A DNA stretch of 64,000 nt from Prorocentrum cordatum (Eukaryota > Sar > Dinophyceae > Prorocentrales > Prorocentraceae), in NCBI GenBank assembly GCA_963575745.1, contig CAUYUJ010005725.1:414069-478068 (forward strand), given 5' to 3'. This document shows, piece by piece, positions 52,096-62,897 of the stretch. Made by a program: the position numbers and the translations under genes. Within the stretch, counting starts at the first letter, position 1. Every line of letters starts with the position of its first letter. Under the pieces are notes generated by a model. That model was not told the origin of the DNA. It saw only the letters and a list, made by a program, of their open reading frames with translations, and did not search any database.

Positions 52096-52344
52096 AATGT
52101 CGCCCAACAGTCGACTCCCTCGTCCTTCGTCCTCCCCCCTCTTATCCCCTCATCGTCCGCCCCTCGACCGTGGCGCGGATCATCCTGTGGACATGCTCGG
52201 GGCCAGAACGCCCACCTCGCTCGTAGCTCCAATGCCACACGCGCATGCCGGTCTCGATCCGAGAGGAGAAGATCTGCTGGAGCCTGCCGGGCACCAAGGG
52301 GGAAGGGGGCCCAGGCCTCCAGCGAGCAGCACATTTGTTCCAAA

Positions 52345-53050
52345 CCATCTTGTGGTGTTGGGTCCTCGTTTCGAAACGGCAGCGCCCCGCTTCTCCTCCT
52401 CCTCCTCCTCCTCCTCCTCCTCCTCCTCCTCACGCAGATCACGACGTCACTGTCCAAAACAACAGTGCGTGCTCACAATATGCCCTCGATTTCGTCAAAC
52501 GCATTCTTTACCAACCATCATGTGTTGAGTTGGGTCCTTGTTTTGAAAAGCCTGCGGCCAGCCTCCCTCCTCCCTCCCTCCTCCCATCCCTGCCTCAGCC
52601 GTCGGCATGCCAATTTCGGCACACCCCTCACACGTTTCGAAGCCCCCAGGAGGGAGGCATTGCAAGCGGTCCCACCGCAAATTTAGGCGCACCCCTCACA
52701 CACTTCGGTGCCACATGGGGAGCTCCACCGACGGCCCCAGTGGCAGCGCCCGCATGCGTCCCCTATACCCATCCCAGCACACCCCTCAAACGTTTCGTGG
52801 CCCCATGAGGAGTTTCACCGAAGGCCCCATTGGCAGGGCCCGCATGCGCCCCCAGGCCGACGTCGGCACAGCGGTACACACTTCACACGCTTCGCGGCCC
52901 TACAGGGAGCTCTACCGAGAGCCCCAGTGGCAAGACACACACACACACTCACACACACATTTCGTCGCCCCACAAAGAGTTCCACCGGAATGATAGTCAC
53001 AAGTGCTGTGCTCACAACTGCATGGTGCTGGGTCCTTCGCCCAGATGAGT
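52345..53050 (+). repeat. Composite element C, with two heads
   Basis: First head at 52345-52400 (CCATCTTGTGGTGTTGGGTC) with a (CTC)n tract to 52430. Second head at 52475-52560 (TTTACCAACCATCATGTGTT, GAGTTGGGTCCTTG) with a CCCTCCTCC tract. About four diverged 90-bp units follow from 52600. The tail (52978-53045) has GAGTTCCACCGGAATGA, GTGCTCACAACTGCATGGTG and CTGGGTCCTTCGCCC, as in element A. Confidence 0.85.
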
Positions 53051-53329
53051 TGCTGCGTAGTGCCAACGCTGATAAACATATCCCCATACTATGTAGGGGC
53101 TGCAATCCCAAACCAGCGCTTGCACTTAGTGGTTCTGACTTCTGTCTCAAGCATCCCGTGGGTGTCCTGGGTATTCGCCACCTTGGCGCCCGCGCCCGCT
53201 CATGGACGCCTCGTGGGCGCCCCGTGCGTTCGGCAGTGAGTGTCCCGAAGATTCGCCACGTTGACGTCTGTGACCGCCCGCGGGCACCTCGTTGGCGCCC
53301 TGTGCATGCACAGCATAGGCTGACACAGG

Positions 53330-53570
53330 ACAACCGACACCACGTAGCTTTCACCCAATGGCTTTCACCACATGGCTTGCACCGCATAGCTTCCGCGACA
53401 TAGCTCACACCACATAGCTTACACCACACAGCTCAATCAGCGTCGCTTGCACGACACAGCTTGCACAACAGAGCTCACACAACCGATCAGACGCCACATA
53501 GTTTACACAACAAGGTTCCACCGAATAGCTTCCACACCCGATCCTACATCGCCTAGCTCACACAGCGCAT
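53330..53570 (+). repeat. CACATAGCTTAC-type degenerate repeat
   Basis: CACCACATAGCTT, CACGACACAGCTTG and ACAACAGAGCTCAC units every 13-17 bp. A TATATACATATA run follows at 53615-53655. Confidence 0.7.
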
Positions 53571-53689
53571 CTTACAATATACATGCACACACATATTTAC
53601 ACATCCATTTAGTACCATCTATATATATACATATACATATCGGTATATATACATGGACAGCGGCCAAGGCCCAAACACCCACATATCGT

Positions 53690-54770
53690 CTTCATTCCCA
53701 ACCATCCTGTGGTGCTGGGTCCTCGTTTTGAAGAAACAACGCCCCGCGTTCTCCCGCCTCCTTCCTCCCCCTACTCCCTCCTCCCTACCATGTCGGCACA
53801 CCCCTCACACGTTTCGTGGCCCCATAGGGAGCTCCACCGAAGGCCCAGCGGCAGGGTCCACATGGCGTACAGCACCAGATTCGGCACGCCCGATAGGGAG
53901 CTCCACCGAAGGCCCCAACGGCAAGGTCCACATGGCGTACCCGCACCCGCTTCGGCACACCCCTCACACGCTTCGTGGCCCCATAGGGAGCTCCACCGAA
54001 GGCACCGATGGCAAGGTCCACATATCGTACCGACACCCGCTTCGGCACACCCTTCATACGTTTCGTGGCCCCGTAGGGAGCTCCACCGAAGGCCCCGACG
54101 GCAAGGTCCACACGGCGTACCCGCACCCGATTCGGCACACCACTCACACGTTTCGTGCCCCGATAGGGAGCTCCACCAAAGGCCCCAACCGCAAGGTCCA
54201 CATGGAGTACCCGCACCCGCTTCGGTACACCCCTCACACGTTTTGTGGCCGCAACGGGATCTCCACCGAGGGCCCCAACGGCAAGGTCCACATGGCGTAC
54301 CCGCACCCGCTTCGGCACACCTCTCACACGCTTCGTGGCCCCATAGGGAGCTCCACCCAGGGCCCCAACGGCAAGGTCCACACGGCGTACCCGCACCCGC
54401 GTCGGCACACCTCTCACACGTTTCGTGGCCCCATAGGGAGCTCCACCGAGGGCCCCAACGGCGGGGTACACATGGCATACACGCACCCGCTTCGGCACAC
54501 CCCTCACACGTTTCGTGCCCGAGCTCCACCCAGGGCCCCACCGGCAAGGTCCACATGGCGTACCCGCGCCCGATTCGGAAAACCCCTCACACGTTTCGTG
54601 GTCCCATAGGGAGCTCCACCGAAGGCACCGACGGCAAGGTCCACATATCGTACCAACTCCCGCTTCGGCACACCCTTACACGTTTCGTGGCCCCATAGGG
54701 AGCTCCGCCGAAGGCCCCAGGGGCAGGGTCCACATGGCGTACCCGCGCTCGATTCGGCACGCTCCAAGAC
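53690..54770 (+). repeat. Composite element D, longest clean 90-bp array
   Basis: The head at 53690-53745 is CCAACCATCCTGTGGTGCTG, GGTCCTCGTTTTGAAGAAAC. A CTCCCTCC tract follows, then about eleven units with a 90-bp period (CACATGGCGTAC at 53930, 54289 and similar). The core is CGGCACACCCCTCACACG, TTTCGTGGCCCCATAGGGAG; the array-specific part is CCCCAACGGCAAGGTCCAC, ATGGCGTACCCGCACCCG. Four frames stay open because 90 is a multiple of three. Confidence 0.95.
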
Positions 54771-55309
54771 GACCCCGAGAATGGCCCAAGAGTGGGAACA
54801 CGAACCAAGCATTCAAGTCTTCTGCCCCAAGAGGCCTCCAGCAAGCCCCATTGCCTTCTCGAACGCTTGCCACCCAGAATGCTGCGCTGGCACGGTGGCG
54901 TAAATGCCACGGGAAGCCAGCTAAGCTCTAAGAAGAAACACTGCTTGGGGAATGCGCTAAGCAAAATTAATGAACAAACGTGCCCCAACACACACGCGCT
55001 AGTGCATACATTAAGCATGGTGAGCAGACATGGCCAGACGAACTAGAGAACGCATTCGCTACCTGAGTATGTGCCAGGTGTCAGGCCGATGACGCATCGC
55101 ACGAATATTGACAAACATAGTGACGCATTGGACAACCAATCGGCGTTTTACAAATATATGTGTATGGGCGCAAATATATGTGTATCATCGCTGAAAACAT
55201 TCGCCAGGCGAGAGATCGATCCATACGCAGCTGCGAGACACGCAAGATATGACCGCCTCCTCGAAGTTAAGTAGCGCGCCGCGAGAAGGCTGGGGCACGG
55301 GACGTGCAG

Positions 55310-56177
55310 ATGGGGGCCACGAAGCGGGTGAGGGGTGTGCTGAACTGGGCTGGGGGACCAATGCAAGCGCTGCCACAAGAGCCATCGGCGGAGATCACCG
55401 TGAGGCCACGAAACGTGTGCGCCGCAAGCGAGCGCTGCAACAGGAGCCGTTGATGGAGCTATCTGTGGAGCCACGAAGCGTGTGAGGGGTGTTCCGAAAT
55501 GGGCTGGGGGACGCATGCGGGCGCTGCCACACGACCTTTGGTGGAACTCCCTGTGGGGCCTCAAAACGTGTGAGGAGCGTGCCGAAATGGACTGGGGGGC
55601 CAATGAGAGCGCTGCCACAAGAGCCTTCGGCGGAGCTCGCTGTGGGGCCACGACACGTGTGAGCGGTGTGCCGAAACGGGCTGGGAGACGCATGCATTCC
55701 GAATTTGTCTGGATGCCGCATGCTGGCGCTGCCACACGACCATTGGTGGAGCTCCCTGTAAGGCCACGGAACGTGTGAGCGGTGTGCCCGATAAGGCTGG
55801 GGGACCAATGAGAGCGCTGCCACAAGAGCCTTCGGTGGAGGTCTCTGTGGAGCCACTAAACGTGTGAGCGGTGTGCCAAAATGGGCTGGGAGACGCATGC
55901 GTTCCGAAATGGGCTGGAAGACGCATGCAAACGCTGCCACACGACCTTTGGAATCTTTGTGGGGCCACCAAACGTTTGAGCGGTGTGCCGAAATCGGCTG
56001 GGGGAGCCAATGAGAGCGCTGCCACAGGAGCCTTCGGTGGAAGTCTCTGTGGAACCACGCAACGTGTGAATGGTGTCGGAATGGGCTGGGGGACGCAAGC
56101 GGGCGCTGCCACACGACCTTTGGTGGAGCCCCTTGTGGGGCCACAAAACGTGCGAGCGGTGTACCGAAATTAACTGA

Positions 56178-56213
<36 letters not shown>

Positions 56214-56236
56214 AGACGACGACGACGACGACGGCG

Positions 56237-56331
<95 letters not shown>

Positions 56332-56335
56332 AATT

Positions 56336-56429
<94 letters not shown>

Positions 56430-56705
56430 GGATGGCGGTGAGGACAATTCGGAGACCAGGGGCAAGTATGGGAATAGGGAAGAGGAGAGGGGAGGGGGAG
56501 GAGGAGGAGGAGGAGGAGGAGGAGGAGGAGGAGAAAGAGGAGGAGGAGGAGGAGGAGGAGGAGGAGGAGGAGGAGGAGGAGGAGTTGGAGGAGGTGGGGA
56601 AGGAGGAAGAGGAGACGCGGGGCGCTGTATCTTCAAAACGAGGACCCAGCTCGACACAGGATGAATGGTAAAGACTGCGTTTGACAGCATCGAGAGCACA
56701 TTATG
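55310..56705 (-). repeat. Composite element E, inverted, with ATC and CTC tracts between head and array
   Basis: On the minus strand: head at 56700-56625 (GATGCTGTCAAACGCAGTCT, CATCCTGTGTCGAGCTGGGT), a (CTC)n run (56600-56490), an (ATC)/(GTC) run (56430-56175), then about nine units with the shared core and an array-specific part containing GTGGCAGCGCCCGC and CCCCCAGCCCATTTCGG. 54770-55310 between elements D and E has no gene I can support. Confidence 0.85.
56175..56430 (+). repeat. (GAC)n then (GAT)n microsatellite
   Basis: ACG units turn into a nearly pure ATG/GAT run of about 210 bp. It lies inside composite element E. Confidence 0.97.
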
Positions 56706-56763
56706 AGCAAGCCCGACTCAGCCCGCCACAGCTGGAGAGGCGCCTGGTGGTGATCCTCGTGCA

Positions 56764-58200
56764 GTGCCAGCGGAAGGCCGCCAGCTGGGATCGTCGGAAG
56801 ACGAACCCCCCCAGCAGCGTGCCCGCCGTGCGGTGAAAGCTCCCTGGGCGGACAACTTCCAGGACGTGGAGTGTGGAGGTGGCGGCGACTGCTTCTTCCT
56901 CTGTGTTGGTCGAGCTCTTCGTGAAGCTTCGGCCGCCCCCAAGCCTCTTGCTGCAGGTGACGACCAGCCAGGAGGTAAAGTTCAAGCGCAGCTTCGACCT
57001 CTTGTTGCCGCGGAGTTGAAGAAGCATCCCAAGAAGTACGGGGTCACCGTGCAGATGGCCGGAGCTATGGCGAAGGCTGGCTGTCTTGCGAGCACGGCCG
57101 CGCTCCGAGCTACGGTCGAGGCGGCCAAGGTGGACATCAACGTCTGGAAGTTCAACGCGACGGATGATCGCTGGGTGCTCTACACGGGGCCCACGGCGAG
57201 AACCCCACAGAGTAAGCGACCACTGGTGTGGTTGGCGCTCCAGAACAAGCATTACAAGTTACTTCAGGGTACTACGGCGCTGCCGGCGGCAGTGGACACC
57301 ATATGGCGTGAACAGGCTTTGCCTTACCCCAACGTCTTCACAGGAGGAGGTCAATTTAGTGGTGGTGGTAAGCCTGTCGTAAGCGTTTCGAAGGAGATGG
57401 AGGATGATGCCAGATCGTTCTTGGGAGTTCCGAAGTCTTCACGATCAACTCAGAGAGCTACTTCCAAGAGGGCGCGCAGTTTCTTGGGCATCTCAGAGGC
57501 TGGAGATCCCCCCGAGGAAGCTGCACCTGCTGCCGCGTATGATGACCCGGGAGCTCACCTCTTTTGCCCTCAGCCAGGTTGCGGGTGGAGGCCGACTGCC
57601 GACAACCATCCCCGACGACTTCAGCAAGCTCGAGTTCACTGGGGCTACTGTGTCGGTGAGCCTCCACCTACTCACGCCCCTCGAGGAGCTTTTGGAGGAA
57701 GAAACAAGGTCACTGCTGGGGCTGTTGCGCGAGCGGTGCGTCGCATCGCCTGGCAAAAGTACAAGGAGTGTTATAACAATACTCCCACGCGCTTCCAGGT
57801 GATGCTCTGCAAGACGTCGGAGGAGGCAGGAGCGACTACCTGGCGCTCCACCCAGCTTGTTACTGAATATACTTGCTCCCGTCGCAGGGCATCGGAGCCG
57901 ATCCACCGCCTCAGGGACCGACCCTGCAGCAAGAGGATCCAAGGAGGCGTCACCATGATCCAGCTGATGGACCTCCTCATCGTTTTTCGTCTGCTACCCC
58001 TGAGGCGTGACCGAGGTTACACACCGTTAGTCTGTGCTGCTGGCACCCTGTGCTGCTGCCTCTCTGGCCTGGACGCGTGCGAGCAACGCACGCATTCCCG
58101 GAGTCGACACCAAGCCCTCGAGGCCAGCTGCCGAAGTCGCAGCGTCGGGCGGAGGAGGGGTGGTGGCAGCATAGCACAGATAGCTGACTCCTCGCCGTGA
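56764..58200 (+). pseudogene. Retrotransposon OTU-protease and zinc-finger segment
   Basis: An open frame of 478 codons that starts at a GTG with no in-frame ATG before it (a TGA lies at 56704). Residues 37-49 (CGGGGDCFFLCVG) fit the OTU Gly-Asp-Cys motif with catalytic Cys43 (codon at 56890). Residues 154-167 (LVWLALQNKHYKLL) carry the C-terminal His163. OTU domains cut ubiquitin-type isopeptide bonds or process polyproteins. Residues 268-292 (Cys268, Cys273, His282, His292) form a C2H2-like finger. After about residue 300 another frame (LPTTIPDDFSKLEFTGATVS) looks at least as good, so a shift near 57600-57650 is possible. Confidence 0.75.
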
Positions 58201-58358
58201 GGAGCCCGATGCACGATCATCCTCGTTCCTGTAATGAGGATACAAGCCAGACACAATTCTCGGCAGTGTAGTCTTGGCACACGCGAGCTTGCGTCCAAGA
58301 CATTCTTGACCGAGCTTAGGACTTCCTCATCGGTCCTAGGGAGCGGAGGAGGAGGAAG

Positions 58359-58601
58359 GTGATCAGGGACGCCATCATGTACAAGTCCCGCCACAAGCCC
58401 GAGTGCAAGGAGCTGCAAAGGCAAAAGAAGGTAGAGCTCATGCAGGGTCCCGCCTACAAGGCTCAGGTCAGGGCGCGCGAGCTGATCAGCAGGAGGAAGA
58501 TCAGGGCGCGCAAGCATGCAGCGCTGCGACGAGCTGGACTTCCCCTTCCAGTTTCACGCTTGGTTAAGAGGCGCCCTGCAGCGGCGACGTCCTCATCTTG
58601 A
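58359..58601 (+). pseudogene. Retrotransposon basic linker segment
   Basis: About 80 codons, very rich in Lys and Arg: SRHKPECKELQRQKKVELMQ and RARELISRRKIRARKHAALR. Such basic segments usually bind nucleic acid. It is in a different frame from both neighbours, joined by lesions near 58200-58350 and 58600. No ATG at the start. Confidence 0.55.
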
Positions 58602-59560
58602 CTGGCTTCTACATGTTTCACTGCTCGACCAGCTCATATCGTCCAGTACGCCTCTCGCTTGCTGAAGACCCACTGGTTGGAGGCGGCGACTCTCGAGAGA
58701 CGCAGCCGTGCGACCCTGCGGACATCAGCACCACTGTTGCCACGTTGAATGCGGCTTCCCTTACCAAGGCGCGTCTCGAGGAGGCGCTTCGCAATGCTTC
58801 AGATAGTTCTCTTCTACTTCTTCAAGAACTTCGTCAACGGGAGGAGCGTCCTCGATGGGTTCTACAATGTTTCAAGCGCTGCGGTTGGTCAGTGGCCCGT
58901 TCACCGCCGCCGCCACCTACACGTACAGCCGCTGTCCGTCAAGAAGGGTGCGCCATTGCGTGGAGGCCCAATGCCGTCGAGAAGATCTCGATCATCCGCG
59001 ACTCCTCCTTCGGGCACAGGGTCGTGGGCATTGAGACGACGAGCTGCATCTACCTGTCAGTCTACGGGCCAGTCACAGAGGACCTAGCTTTGTGGACGCG
59101 CTTTTTTCTTCCGCACAGAATCTTGCTGTTCAGAGTTGTCCGTTGTATGTCATCGGAGATCTGAACTGGAAAACACGGTATAATTCTATGATGAGTCCTG
59201 GGTGGGATTTGCGTCCAGCGTCGCTTGCCACCACCACTTCAGGCACTGCCCCTACGAGGTGCCTCTACTACGGGGCGCCCGTCCCCTACTTGCCGAAGTG
59301 CCTCGCCGCGAGGATGCCCCCATGGGGCGCCCTTCCATGGCATGGTCTTCTACTCGCTGCAGTAGCCGATGTACCATCGTCCTCAACACCGACTGCGCCA
59401 CGCGGCGCTCTACACATTGATAGCCTTCCCTGATCTCCAACGCCAGCTGGATGCAGTTCGAGCTGAACTGGGCGCGCGGATGCCTGAAGTTGGTGACCCT
59501 GTTCTCGGTGATCATGACCGGGCCCCGTTGACCGCCTAGTGGAAGCACTGGCACGCGCGC
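58598..59560 (+). pseudogene. Retrotransposon APE-type endonuclease segment
   Basis: Motifs of the exonuclease-endonuclease-phosphatase fold appear in order but in three frames. VATLNAASL (Asn codon at 58748) and LLLLQELRQ (Glu at 58826) come first, then GCAIAWRP and SVYGP. YVIGDLNW (Asp at 59158) follows in another frame, and LGDHDRAPL (59504-59530) in a third. In live LINEs this domain nicks target DNA to prime reverse transcription. The catalytic Asn, Glu, Asp/Asn and His are all still visible, so decay is recent at residue level. An in-frame TAG follows the last motif, and coding then continues as WKHWHARAELALKLAVEYDY. Confidence 0.75.
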
Positions 59561-59658
59561 GCCGAGCTGGCGCTCAAGCTGGCCGTCGAGTATGACTACG
59601 CCTCCGTGGAGCGGCAGGGTGAGCGCGCCAAGGGTTCGGCTCCTTCGACCAAGCCGAC

Positions 59659-60966
59659 GTGCCGTGGCGCCCCCCACCGTCTCGCTCAGACAATCGCTCT
59701 TCGTCGACTGCTACGCATACATCGACAGGTGACGGAGCAGTCAAGCAGGACCCCACTTCGGCTTTCCGGAGTTTGGCCGGTTCTCTCTTTGAACGTTTCG
59801 CGCATGCCGTCTGGGAGGGGCTCTTTGCCATGCCACTCTACAGGATCCCGAACCACGCCGAGGCCCCGGACTTGCTGAGCGCAAGCTTTTCTCAGGAACA
59901 ACGGCGCATCCAAGATGCACAGTCCCGAGAGTGGCGAAAGCGTTTCGCCAGCTGGACCAAAGACATCTACAAGCTTGCCATCCCGCTTTTCAGGGCGTCC
60001 TCGCCGACTGCCCCAGCGGATGCAGTGGAGATGCACCAGGAGTGGGAACAGCAATGGGCCCCAGACCCTGCCCAACACGATGCTGCTGGCCACTTTGCTC
60101 GTTGGCAACAATGGGCCGCTGATGCGTCCTTCCCTCAGTCGGAGCACTGGCTGCCGAGCGTTGAGCAGTTTGGCAACATCCTTGCTAAATGTCACGGCGC
60201 TCCTGGGCTGGACGAATTGACGGCCGCGGAACTCAAGCTTTTACGACGCCTCTCCCCAGAGATGATATTGCAGCTGCACGAGCTCTGGTGTGACACCAGC
60301 CGCGAGTGCGTCGACGCCCAGGGCATTCTGGACCAGGACACGTTGGACATGACTTTTCCCTGGCGTGCTGTGGGAATCCCCAAAGGTGAAGTTGAATTTC
60401 GTCCTATTACAGTGGGCTCGATCCTGGTCAGAGTTTGGTTATCGGCCTTGTCTGCTGGTATGCCACAGCCTCCAGAGAACCAGTTTGCAAGGCGGCTTGC
60501 GACGAGCGTCGTCCACGCGATCAGCAGCTGGTTACACTCATGTGAAGCATCCGAGGCAGGCGCCGAGGTGGATCTCAGCCGTGCGTACGACAACATTGAC
60601 CACGCCGTGGGAGCTCGAGCTTGTATATGTTCAGGCGTTCCTCCTGCGGTTACTTTCACTGCTGTGGCGGCCTGGAGAACCCCCGCATACTGCAGCGTCA
60701 ACTCGTCTTTGGCGCCGCCGATCTGGCCTTCTCGAGGGCGTCCTCAAGGCGACTCGGTGGCCCCCGCCGCCATGATCGCGGCCTTGGTGCCGTGGCAACC
60801 GCCAGTTGGTTACGTTTGTATGGACGACAGTCCCTCACGTCTTCCTCTTCCCAGGAGTTGGCCAGGGACTTGGACGACACTCAACGCTTCGACACTGATG
60901 TCGGTTTCAAGGAGAATGTGCGTAAGCGTCAGTTGTGGGCTCGCTCGGACCAACCCCCGACGGTAG
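59659..60966 (+). pseudogene. Retrotransposon reverse transcriptase segment
   Basis: 435 codons. The N-terminal thumb-side region includes EWRKRFASWTKDIYKLAIPL. Conserved RT blocks follow: VEFRPITVGSILVRVW (residues 246-260), motif A VDLSRAYDNIDH (Asp305), motif B RGRPQGDSVAP (359-369) and motif C YVCMDDS (Asp389-Asp390, codon near 60823). The usual Tyr/Phe before x-DD is Cys here. Between A and B the frame is lost: YVQAFLLRLLSLLWRPGEPP reads in another frame, so two compensating shifts have occurred. After motif C the frame moves again, to one with QELARDLDDTQRFDTDVGFK. Confidence 0.85.
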
Positions 60967-61502
60967 TGGAACACCCAGGGATCGTGGCGACACCAGCTGA
61001 TGCTTCTACCCCAATCCAGCCGAGAGGAGGCTGGGACAAATTTCATACAGCGACCCGTGTGCTTGGTACTGTTCCTGGAGGTGCCGAGATCCGTGCTCGC
61101 CTTGCTGTTGCATATATTCGCCCGCTTTGGGTGCGGGCCTGCCCCCTGGTGGCGCCGCCTCCCGGTTCGACCTGCAGCGCTCTGCACATGTCGATCACCA
61201 GATCCACCAACTGCTGGTGGTGCTACGGGCGCTGGTGGACACAACGTGTACATCTACATCCGCGCCTGCCGGGATCCCTGCAGGCCTTCAAAGTCATCTC
61301 CCAGGGGCGCCTCGTGTGGTCGACCTTCCTGGAGAATGCGATGATCATGCATGCCCAGGTCTTGGGCCTTCGCTTTGTTGCCTATGCTGATCGCCGTGGT
61401 TGCTGCCTGGAGGTAAGTGACACTGACGATCACCGAGTGGTTAGGGTTCTGCAGGGTGTTCTGGATGGCCAAAGGAGGTTTTTGGGCCCACCGACCCGAT
61501 GA
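60845..61502 (+). pseudogene. Retrotransposon RT thumb / connector segment
   Basis: In the next frame, SSSQELARDLDDTQRFDTDV, GFKENVRKRQLWARSD, VLGTVPGGAEIRARLAVAYI and ENAMIMHAQVLGLRFVAYAD are protein-like. Short out-of-frame stretches interrupt them. This is where LINE thumb and connector sequences lie. No RNase H motif is clear. Confidence 0.6.
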
Positions 61503-61573
61503 CCCACGCCACGAGAAGAAGGTCGAGCACTTGCTGCGCTGCGTGACGCGGATTCGATGCTTGGCCGAAGTCA

Positions 61574-62053
61574 ATGACAAAACGTTTCGACGCCGAGGAG
61601 ATCCTGGACGTGGATGTGGATGCGGAGTCGAACATCGTGCACAAGCGTCTCTACAATCGTCTGGGGGAGGACACGGGCCGGCTGGTGCGGATCTTTCGTG
61701 CTGGAGCCGTGTCCTCTGAGACGCGCCGCTGCTCGGGAAAGGCTTGCCGCCAGTGTGGGGCGGTGTCTCCCTCGTTTCGCCATTACTGGGCCGATTGCCC
61801 AGCCTATCATTCCCCGCGAACTGGCATCGCCAGGAGATATGTATTACCCCTCAATTGGTGGTCTACTGCGCCGAGGGTTCTGAGTAAGTCGGGGTGGGTC
61901 TGCTACTCCGACTCGCAGAGCCCAACTGAACGAGCGACCAAGCTGAGTGTCGCTGTCGAGATGGCGATAGTTGTATTGGGCACCGACATGGCTGAAAGGC
62001 TACATCCACTAGACCACGAACCTTCTCAAGTGGTTCGTGATGCTGGGGCTTGA
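61574..62053 (+). pseudogene. Retrotransposon C-terminal zinc-finger segment
   Basis: 159 codons: FDAEEILDVDVDAESNIVHK, RLYNRLGEDTGRLVRIFRAG, then CRQCGAVSPSFRHYWADC with Cys58, Cys61, His70 and Cys75, spacing CX2CX8HX4C, as in the terminal fingers of many non-LTR elements. The remaining 80 residues show no PD-D/E restriction-like endonuclease motif, so a second endonuclease of the Dualen type is not seen. Stop at 62051-62053. Confidence 0.7.
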
Positions 62054-62344
62054 TTTCAGTTTCAGAGTGAAGCTACTCCAGAGTTCGGGTACTTCACGAT
62101 CACCATATTCTTACCCCCGCACTGATGTTTTGGACAGTGACGTCGCGATCTGAATGACTTACACGTCCGACTATCAGATGTTTGAAGATGTCCGTCGCTT
62201 TACAGCGATGGGAAGCTCACGTGGCGGCACCAATGATCGGCTCTGGGCTCACTCCCCCCCCCAAGAAGTGCGCATTACACGATCTCTGATGACGTATTTT
62301 GCCCATGCATACGTAAACAAAATACATATGTATATGTGTACGTA

Positions 62345-62430
62345 TATGCACACGTATACATAAGGCGACTCCGAATATCCTGGATCCTGAAGCCTCGAAT
62401 ATACATAAGGCGATCGAAATCCTGAAGCCG
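62345..62430 (+). repeat. Short tandem duplication (ATACATAAGGCGA)
   Basis: TATACATAAGGCGA occurs at about 62357 and 62401, with GAATAT and CCTGAAGCC also repeated. It lies 300 bp past the retroelement stop and may be a 3' remnant or an unrelated event. 62053-62345 has nothing else. Confidence 0.45.
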
Positions 62431-62897
62431 CCGCCTTCCGCAACGCCGCCGACCTCCCGCTGGCTTCTGCCAGAGGACCTGCCGCCACTTCTCCTCCGCT
62501 GGCCTTTCGCCAGCCTCCGCTTGCACACCGAAGGCGAGGCCCTTTCGCGAGCGCGGCAAATACTGCCATGGGTAGAACCGCCATTGCTTTTCCGTGGATT
62601 CGGCTCGCAACAAGGTGGGGCTGCAACACAGTAAAGCACGGCGACAGCGGTCGGAAAGGATGGCGAGGAGGCGCGTCATAGGGAAGAGGCGTTTGCGTCG
62701 CCCTACCTGGGAAGTCCGAAGAGAATGAGGCAAGGCGGAGGGAGGCTGCGCCGGGTCCCATCCGCACCCCCTCCCCAGCACGGGCGAATCGAAGCTAGCC
62801 GACGCTCAATCGGCGCTATCTCGTCGATTACCAAACGCTGATCGATGCTCGTGCACTTTCAAGACGGAATCACGAAAGTAAACCAGGCGCCCGTGAT

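Larger units (their letters stand above)
56703..62053 (+). mobile_element. Decayed OTU-containing non-LTR (LINE-type) retrotransposon
   Basis: In order along the plus strand: OTU-like cysteine protease domain, C2H2-like finger, basic linker, APE-type endonuclease, reverse transcriptase, and a CX2CX8HX4C finger. The order is typical of LINEs. OTU domains are known in some non-LTR elements, such as the Dualen/RandI group of Chlamydomonas (general knowledge). Each domain lies in a different frame, with several shifts and stops, so this copy is dead. No LTRs, no obvious poly-A tail and no certain target duplication. The 5' end abuts the head of composite element E, so it may have inserted there or be 5'-truncated. 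Confidence 0.85.

Noticed and set aside
53771-54556. Long minus-strand Cys/Gly/Trp-rich repeat protein across the 90-bp array
   Set aside because: The unit is 90 bp, so four frames stay open at once. Peptide conservation equals DNA conservation, and the other arrays do not keep the same frame.
53780-54770. CRISPR array (constant core plus variable part)
   Set aside because: The variable parts are identical within an array, units are contiguous, there are no cas genes, and the context is eukaryotic.
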